From: Haemonchus contortus
Lineage: Eukaryota > Nematoda > Chromadorea > Rhabditida > Trichostrongylidae
Reading direction: 5' to 3'
Length of the DNA: 64,000 bases
Assembly: GCA_000469685.2 (NCBI GenBank)
Contig: LS997564.1
Coordinates: forward strand, 32,656,296-32,720,295
Translations under genes and position numbers: made by a program
The notes under the pieces: model-generated
What the model was told of the DNA's origin: nothing
Seen by the model: only the letters and a program-made list of their open reading frames with translations
Databases searched by the model: none
Shown here: piece after piece, positions 56,864-64,000 of the stretch
Layout: each line of letters begins with the position of its first letter
How positions within the stretch are numbered: position 1 is the first letter of the stretch

Positions 56864-57820
56864 CTAGTCGGATCGCCCGGCTAGCGCCAGGCTCTCCTCC
56901 TTGTGTCAAACACCCTATCCCGAGAAATGTTGAACTGAAGATTTTTCCCTCTCCAAACTTTATAGTTTTGAGCTTTTCCCGCTGTTTAGCTGAGTGAGAG
57001 TATGAAACTGAAACAGAGCTCGAAATACTTTTTTGGCACAACAGAAATTGAAAGCCTCCTAAATCTTTGATAAAGTTATAGTAAGTCTAACTTTCCACTT
57101 CTTTTTTGAAACAAATGAGTTGAGTCCTGTACACGAAATTTGACACAAGACTAACAGGGCAATGCAAACGGTATTCAGTTAAAGTCGGTGCTTACGCCTT
57201 TGATTGGAAGTTTCAAACTTATGCTTTTTCTTAGAAATAAATACCCATCAAAAATCCGACTATTAGACAATCAAAGATGTTGCTGTGGAGATGTTCTGAG
57301 TGATGGTAGCATGGTTATCAGATGTTCTTTATCAATGGACCCTTTTCTTTACGGAGATATCATTAGTTGAGGATTCCAGACTATTGGTGGTCGGTTAAGC
57401 TTTGTCGCAAATGATATCGACCAAAGCGGACCCCTCATTGAATCACAAACCTTGGTGGGTAGCGGTCGTAATCTAATAGTAAGAGATGAACAAAGTTCTG
57501 ACGTGCCTATCGTATTGCTCTAATGGGTCCCTATCACTGCACTTACCACTCACTTTTGTCACCCTGCTCTACCATCTCGTCTTATCGAATGAAACATACC
57601 GAACGGTCAAGATACATCGCAGATACCGAAGACGTTAGGATTTTGATCGGTAGGTGGCCTCTCTTAGACCGTTATATTCTCTTATCAGTTATGATCAGCT
57701 CTTGTCACCGAGTGCCTAAGATCCCGTAAAATCCTACATCACTTACTAAAATGCTGAGGTTCCACTGTCAGTACGAAAAGTGAAATCCAACCAAATTTCA
57801 ACGCTCTCGGTCCAAACGTT
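56864..57820 (-). mobile_element. Helitron-like element, 5' truncated
   Basis: The 3' end on the minus strand is clear: hairpin GCCTGGC-GCTA-GCCGGGC, GATCCGA, CTAG|T. Adjacent text (CAAACACCCTATCCCGAGAA) is shared with 25.4 kb, and GGTGGTCGGTTAAGC with the others. The TCCTACT-type 5' end is not found; similarity fades near 57,820. Confidence 0.6.
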
Positions 57821-58001
57821 ATCTTAGAGTGTTTTGTATTACTAATTGCTATTACTACTACTTGCTTGTATTACTTGCTACTTCTTATTATTTGACATAT
57901 CCATCAATACAAAAAAAAGCAGAAAAACGTGCGAGACTTTGGAGGACTGGGGAAGAGACTCATTCTCACCTTCAATTGTATTTATTTCTATTCTGTTGCT
58001 T

Positions 58002-58514
58002 TTGAAGGCACAGTTCATAATGATTTTGAAGAACCCGTATCTATCCGAAAAGCGGAAGTATAGATTGGGAACAGTTCACCGGTAGTGAAGAAAGCGAGAG
58101 AATTCGCCGATTTCAAGAATAATATGGCTCCTTAAAAATAGGGCAAATAGAGGTTGGACGAGATTGTCATGACGGAAATAACATTGAAGGGGCATTCGGA
58201 CGAGATTTTAGTTATTGCAATTGCACGAAGAGCTGGCTACATCAACTCGGAACTTATAGAACTGTCTTCCACTGTCGCTGTGGGTCATGACAAGTTTTTT
58301 GAACTTCGTGGGATCCCTTGTGATCGGTGCAGCCTCTACAATGCCGGTAAAACTCGTACGAGGATACACACGGGCCAATCTCTGAGCCTTTATAACTCCG
58401 TAACTAAGCTGTTTTCCGACTTTTATAGTGACAGATATGGCATACTCGGGGGCCTCAAATTCATCCTGTGATGGAATCTCAGGAAGCATTTTTATCGTGA
58501 ACTGTGCCTTTAAA
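58002..58514. mobile_element. MITE, GGCACAGTTCACGATAATT family
   Basis: Termini TTGAAGGCACAGTTCATAAT and TTATCGTGAACTGTGCCTTT in inverted orientation. Interior differs from the 4.7/19.4/23.7 kb type. The ORFs at 58,154-58,522 on both strands lie inside it and are not supported as genes. Confidence 0.65.
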
Positions 58515-59614
58515 GATATCACTGACTTTCGAAATCTCCCCTAACTTACTAAAATGACTTATATAAGTAGCAATTAGGCCTCAACAACCGATCGCTGTGT
58601 ACCGTACAAAATTTAAATTTCCTGACACATTTTGTGTGCAACCTGCACTGCAAAAAAAACTATTGTAAAACTAACATTAGCAAAGATGCCAATACATTCG
58701 GACACGGAACGCAGCGCGACCGCAACGCGCACATGTGCCGCTGGAGCACGTTTGCACGAGGTTCGGCAACAGATTTAACATGTCAGCGCACTCAACCTTT
58801 GAGAAAAAAAATAATTCACCGAAATTATGATTTTTTTCAAGAGGTAGTACTAGTACGCGTACTAGGACTTTTGTAATCCTCATTTTCCAGATGAAAGACA
58901 ATCACAATGAGAAAAATGTTCATCCGTTCAAGTTAAGTAATAAGGCAATGTACGAAACAACGTGTCATTAAAGTCAACTCTGACAATTAGCATGAATACA
59001 GAATAATTTACGCTTAATTATTCTAGTATTAACAACGAAGAGAAAAGAATTGATATTATCACAGTAACAAGTGAGTAGATTATTACAAAAAGAAAAGGAA
59101 TCAATATATTCTGAATGATTAGTCAGAAGTAAGAAGACAAGTAATCTACATGCCGTGGGTTCAGACGGCTTCCCGTATGCACGACACACTCAGCACAATG
59201 CTTGTGACCTGTTGATGTAGATGTTATGCTTGGGAAGAAATTCCATACATGGGAACCTATACAGACGTCGACAAGCGGTTTTCAGCTGAGCGTTTACACT
59301 TTACAAGTGACAGGCAATTATGTTGCAAATAAAAAAAAATTAATAAAGAAGGCAATTTAAGAGCATCAAGCTATAGCATCCTGAGCATCTTATGTGCTTT
59401 AAAGGCGAGTCAGCATATGGACTCCTTAATGAATAACAAATTAACGCTTACTAAAAGCTGACGACTTGCCTACGAGGAAACAAAACAGTAAAGTCGAAGG
59501 AACATGCTGCACTTTTGCAACACAGAAACACGCACGAGTTCAAGTCTTTCCAGCGAAAATCTTTTAAGAGCATGCATGGTCTGACCGAATCCGTTCCAGT
59601 TTTCGGTGTGGCTA
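58515..59614. other. Region downstream of the zinc transporter, no gene
   Basis: AT-rich. Contains a 14-bp palindrome TAGTACGCGTACTA near 58,852. The 3' UTR of the zinc transporter must lie left of 59,615 but no unambiguous AATAAA on the minus strand was found. Confidence 0.4.
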
Positions 59615-62600
59615 TTAACTCAGGCACTGTTCGCATGAGTTCATGCTCTTATCGTACGATTCCACTTGTACGGTAGCTTTTGAAATGCCATACTTCTGTC
59701 GAATCAACGTACGAGCAGCTGTTACCGTACTAATAGCGTGTTCTGATGAATCTGCAATAAAAATTGATTGTATTTTTGTCAAAACTTTCATTACGTATGT
59801 CATCTTCGCAAATGGAGGGCAGTGTATGTCACGGCAATGTACTCGGAATATTGGTGAGTACATTGCCGTGACATACTTTGCTCTTCATTTAAGGTCACTT
59901 TATACAAAAATCAGTACTGGAATGTTCTTGACGCCCCATCATTTTCAGAAAGTGGGAGGGAGTCAGCTATTCGAGATTGTCAACTATGATAGATTCAACT
60001 GACCCACAAAGCGCGAGGATCATCAGACAACGGTTTCACTACGGCAACTAAAGTACTTTTTTGGGCTCGGCTGCCTTTCCTTACCGAAATCGCGCCCAGT
60101 GTGGTGGCAAGAGGCTGGGGCAGCTATCTATTCAATGCAGGAAACAGTGTGCTCCCAGCGAGTGAAACCACTCATCCAGAAAAAAATGTAAAATATCAAA
60201 AAGTTTATCAAAAAAATCCACGACACTTACCTATTGCAAGATGTACAGATAAGGCCGTCTTATCCATATTCAAAGACCACATATGTAAATCATGTACACT
60301 TTGGACATTCTCTATGGCTGCCAAATCCTCTTTTACAGCATTGAAATCCATGTGACGGGGCGTGGCTAAAGTATACGGTAAGAGCACTGGAAACGCCTAG
60401 AACCAATCACAGAAAAGCTTTTCAAAAATTAAAAAAGTCTAAATTTGATCAAAAAGTGTTATTGAATCATATAAATACCATACCTTCCATAAGAACATAG
60501 AAGATATCGCGTAATACATGAATTGTAGTGAAGAGTACGATTATCGAGAAGAGGAACGTGCAAATTGGATCAGCCAGTTCCCAGCCGGTAAACTAAACAA
60601 AATCGATTAAAAAAGTTAAAACTACTTGTAGCAGTAAAAAATTGATATATTACCTTAATGACCAAAGCTGCGATCAGCACACCAATCGATTGGATCAGAT
60701 CACCGATAACGTGAATGAACGCCGCTCGAACATTGACGTTCTTACCACCATGGGAATGTCTGAAGGTACGGTTATAGTATTTTCCAGAAATCGTAATTAT
60801 GAGTGATTGGAAAAATAGGGACAAAAAACGTAGGCCGCCAAGATCAGTTTCTCCCAATAGTAAGGTAAATCATACTTACCCATGACTGACTCCTCCATGA
60901 GTATGTCCATGTCCACCGCTTCCAAAATGTAATACAATACCCATAATAACATTGAATCCAACTCCAACACTGGCTGTGATCAACATCACATCAGCGTCCA
61001 CCGCTAAAAGTATGAAAACATTACGGTAATGTTACGGTAACACAGTATATGTACAGTACAAAAAGCTTTTACAATCACTTACAGAGGTTGTTGTTTACAA
61101 TTCGCTCAATGGCCAACAATACAAGCACCGTTGTCAACACCCATAGGATAATGACCGAAATCATCGCCCCTAATACTTCAGCTCGATCATATCCCCATGA
61201 GAGGCGTTTACTCGCTGAAATATTTCACACAATTATGTTAAACATCAAACAAACACGAAGCTTCATTTGTTCTGCATTCAGGCTTATCTATCCAAGCCCC
61301 GCTCCCTCAAAATATCATCACAGACGCCTTTTTAAAGCCCCGCCTCCTCACGTACCTATTCGAGCATTTCAACGAGACCCCGCCCCTTTTACGTCGGCTT
61401 TCAACTTCTAAGTCCCGCCTTTTTCTTTTCGCTTCGATGCAGGCTTGAAGTCTAGTATGCATAAACAAATTACCCTATAAACTAGATAGACAACTGATTT
61501 GAGAAAAAGAGTGAGGAAGTAGTAAATAACGAACGTGGTTGCCTTGCTGTACGAATGGCGACTATTGAGATGACGAACGATAGAAGGTCTGAGAGCATAT
61601 GACCAGCATCGGTCATAATCGCCAATGAAGAAGCAAAAAAACCGCCAGTAAATTCTGCGGCTATGAAGACTGCCGACAGGACCGCAACCGCCCATAGTAC
61701 TTTCTCGGCTTGTCGACCCTGAAACTTATTTTTTGATTTAAAATTATCGTTCAATGGCTGATCAAATGTCCAACAAATCTTTTTTGGATTGAAACCATTA
61801 GCTGCTTTGGTTACGTTTTGGTAGTCTTAAGTGATGGGACCCTTCAATTTCAAATAATTACACTGGAAATGAGTTTTAACGTTAGCCTAAACGATACCCC
61901 GTCTATGCGCTTGATCAACTTTGTAAAATAAGCAGTTATTTCTTTCAAATGTCTCGTTTTGCAAAAAAAAAATTCCGTTGAACCACCGAATGAAATACTA
62001 TTATCCCCAATGAAAGAATTTCCATCCCTGATGAATAAATAAATAAATAAATAAATCTTCAAAGAATTCACTACTGAATATTTCCAAATTAAAGGATTTT
62101 CCGTTAAAGCTACCACATTATAGAAGTTTTTGAAGTAAAGAAATTGAGGTCTTTCAAAACTTGAACTGCAGCATATCCCTCAACCCTGCTCTTTGGAAGC
62201 TGTTCTCAATCCTTTTCTTCAACCTCTCCTTTTGTAAGAAACAAATCCTACCTCTCAGATGAAAACATTTTTGATAAACCAAGAAAAAGCAATTTTGCCT
62301 CACATATTGAACGGTAACGTGGAGAGGTTAAGTTTGACGTCAAAAGTGACTATTGACGTAACGTTTTAGTGAAAAATCCTCTCAATGGAGGAAAATGTCA
62401 TCCTTACGCGGAAACTTGAACCCCGAGAGAACCACCAACAGATCAATTTAATTTTCATTTGAACAGAAGAGTTTCAAAAATAGGAAATTGAAAAAGAAGG
62501 AAAGATTCCCGATATGATCCTATATCTATTCCTGTGCTTTGAAACTAAAAAAGGAGACACCAGGTAATCTGGTATCATTTATTGAACTAGTCATATGATA

Positions 62601-63632
62601 TCATTGAAACTGTGAGAGTTACACTGAAACAGACGTGACGACTCTCTCTCTCAGGACGAAAACATCACTGGAACCTCTTTTTCTGTGAACTTTTTTTCTT
62701 AAGGAATCTTGATTCATATGACATCATTTTGTATTTAAGGGCAATCGTTACACCAATGGGACATACATGTAAATATAAAAACGATTAATCAATAGTTTGT
62801 TATGACAATTTTAATGCCCTTTGGAATGTCGAATCATCAATTCATCGGAAATGCAATTGCTCCTCCTGTTTTTTCGAACTTCTGAGTGGAAACCGTCTTC
62901 GCCTATGTCATTCGAGTGACACGAGGTCTTCCTTAGACTATCTTTTCCCATTTTTTGCCACCGCCACCGAAATGCCCCTGTTTTCGACCATCCTCTGAAA
63001 GGTTACGCCTGTTTTGGTCACAGGAAGGGGTGATCTTCGAACCTTCGAGGTGAACTTATTCTCTTCGCAGTTCTTCATTCAATTATTTCTAACTCGGATT
63101 GCCCAGTAACAACCACCAGAGGCAGTCCTAGAAACCCCTGACTTTTCCTTGCTTAGGAATTAGATCAATTTTGATTCATAGTGGTCGAAAAAACGATAGT
63201 CTTCAGATAATTCGTATAACATCATCTATTTCGATATAGCATTCAAACTCGTCAGCCATTTGATAAATAGCCTTTCAAAATTGTTTTCTAATAGTCTACG
63301 ATTACAGGTTTCTTACAGTAAGATCATTGAATCGAGCAATGCCGCTGCAAATTGCATTTGCACAACGACTGTCGCTCACTAGTCTTTGCACAAGAAAAAG
63401 AAAGTCCCGTGGAACACCTCCCAAACATTCTCTGAGATTCAAGTTAATCCTCTGAGATTCAAGTTAAAACCATCTCATGTGGGATGGTAAATCAGCAGCT
63501 CTCAAATGAAGACCACTTTAATCAGTTCGGTTCACAAGTTCACCTCACCTTTTGGCTATGGTCATGCACATCCTTATGACTCTCAACATCCACTGAGGAG
63601 ATGCTCTCGGACGAGTTACTTGAAGCAGTCAT
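59615..63632 (-). CDS. Zinc transporter, cation diffusion facilitator family (ZnT/SLC30A)
   Basis: Expected to export Zn2+ from the cytosol into vesicles or out of the cell, in exchange for protons, as a homodimer. Eight coding exons join in frame to ~337 residues: 63549-63632, 61553-61718, 61083-61214, 60880-61003, 60654-60759, 60484-60592, 60231-60386, 59615-59751. Start [22 protein letters not shown]1-TM2 with [14 protein letters not shown] (HxxxD, metal ligands), TM3-TM4 ([20 protein letters not shown], then [15 protein letters not shown]), His-rich loop [11 protein letters not shown]...HSHGG, TM5 [13 protein letters not shown] (second HxxxD), TM6, then the cytosolic C-terminal domain ([20 protein letters not shown]). 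Closest to the vertebrate ZnT2/3/8 group and nematode cdf genes; subfamily not resolved. The donor of exon 2 (GTACAG, giving AI-P-SKRL) is the least certain joint. N-terminus short for the family (~370-390 usual). Confidence 0.87.
59824..59878. repeat. Perfect hairpin in the last zinc-transporter intron
   Basis: TATGTCACGGCAATGTACT and its exact complement AGTACATTGCCGTGACATA flank a ~13-base centre. Likely a minimal foldback element. Confidence 0.8.
61719..63548. other. First intron of the zinc transporter
   Basis: 1.8 kb without coding evidence. Near 62,020-62,056 is CATCCCTGATGAATAAATAA with (AATA)n, resembling the 3' end of the CR1-like LINE on the plus strand, thus a LINE tail fragment. 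An 18-bp tandem duplication (CTCTGAGATTCAAGTTAA twice) is at about 63,434-63,467. Confidence 0.5.
62033..62057. repeat. (AATA)n tract, LINE 3' tail remnant
   Basis: Six AATA units after GATGAATAAATAAA. The upstream dozen bases resemble text beside the 47.25 kb LINE tail, which suggests a very short 5'-truncated insertion. Confidence 0.5.
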
Positions 63633-64000
63633 TATTGATCACACCGTAATACCCTGACAGTGCTGTGTCGACAGTATATGCGAATGTGGGAAAGAAATGT
63701 GCTGCAATAAGGACGTGCTAGTGCTGCTTCAGCTAATCGACACCGTTATCACAGAAATCGTACGACACGCCAAAAACGAACAATAGCAGGCAGTACTGGA
63801 AAGTAGTCTCATCAGGAAACTCCCAGAAAAGAAGTAAACCTGGATTGAATTATTAAGGATACTGTCTGCAAACTCCCGTATAGCTGCCATTCCAATATTC
63901 GCCAGAGGAAGAAAGCAAGAGAGTGAAAAACGGTTGAAAAAGGGTATCGCTCTGCTACTTGAAGAGTTATAACTTGTACTGTCCTACACAATGTTTGTCT
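63633..64000. other. 5' flank of the zinc transporter
   Basis: Presumed promoter/5' UTR region on the minus strand. No TATA box, spliced-leader acceptor or metal-response-like element is identified with confidence. Confidence 0.4.

Noticed and set aside
58154..58522. Pair of ~105-codon ORFs on opposite strands
   Set aside because: Both lie within the MITE at 58,002-58,514, without splice signals or family resemblance.

Overview
This is a stretch of animal nuclear DNA, most likely from a parasitic roundmark of the nematode order Strongylida (hookworm-like). That placement is inferred. The host genes are cut into many 40-200 bp exons by introns with the nematode-style TTTCAG acceptor. The transposon mix (RTE and CR1-like LINEs, Penelope-like elements, mariner, Helitrons, palindromic MITEs) fits such genomes. 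No tRNA, rRNA, operon or CRISPR array was seen.

Host genes. Two host loci can be followed exon by exon, both on the minus strand. (1) A dispersed tandem family of BTB-BACK-kelch genes resembling KLHL20, the substrate-receptor type of Cullin-3 ubiquitin ligases. It has five traces: a decayed 5' half at 0.5-3.1 kb; a decayed kelch half at 11.85-16.8 kb, split by a Penelope element and followed by a second kelch fragment; a nearly complete copy at 20.9-27.6 kb with one lesion at the ninth coding exon; a copy at 36.2-41.0 kb whose sixteen coding exons all join in frame to about 576 residues; and a two-exon fragment at 53.0-53.2 kb. Exon lengths and intron phases match across copies, and similarity extends into introns and flanks, so the copies arose by duplication of units of at least 7 kb. 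(2) A zinc transporter of the cation diffusion facilitator family (ZnT/SLC30A) at 59.6-63.6 kb, eight coding exons and about 337 residues, with both HxxxD metal sites and a His-rich loop.

Mobile DNA makes up much of the rest. At 28.0-31.1 kb lies a full-length RTE LINE with an unbroken ORF and a 13-bp target-site repeat, itself inserted between the inverted ends of a small MITE. At 32.5-34.5 kb two copies of a Penelope-like 3' half face each other as an ~855-bp near-identical inverted repeat, each ending in a hammerhead-ribozyme fold. A decayed Penelope element sits at 13.4-16.1 kb. Decayed CR1-like LINEs fill 45.4-52.6 kb. Two ~875-bp mariner elements in opposite orientation bracket the 5' half of the intact kelch gene. 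Five Helitron-like elements share 5' TCCTACT-type and 3' hairpin-CTRR ends. One palindromic MITE family (core GGCACAGTTCACGATAATT) occurs at least seven times, and a piggyBac-type MITE (TTAA, CCC...GGG) is nested in another palindrome near 6.8-7.0 kb.

Layout: 0-3 kb kelch pseudogene; 3-12 kb MITEs, palindromes and unassigned DNA; 12-17 kb kelch fragments plus Penelope; 17-20 kb Helitron and MITE; 20-28 kb kelch copy 3 with a Helitron and a MITE in its introns; 28-35 kb RTE and Penelope palindrome; 36-44 kb intact kelch gene with mariners and a Helitron; 44-53 kb unassigned DNA and CR1-like LINEs; 53-59 kb kelch fragment, a GC-rich island, Helitrons and an orphan exon; 59-64 kb zinc transporter.
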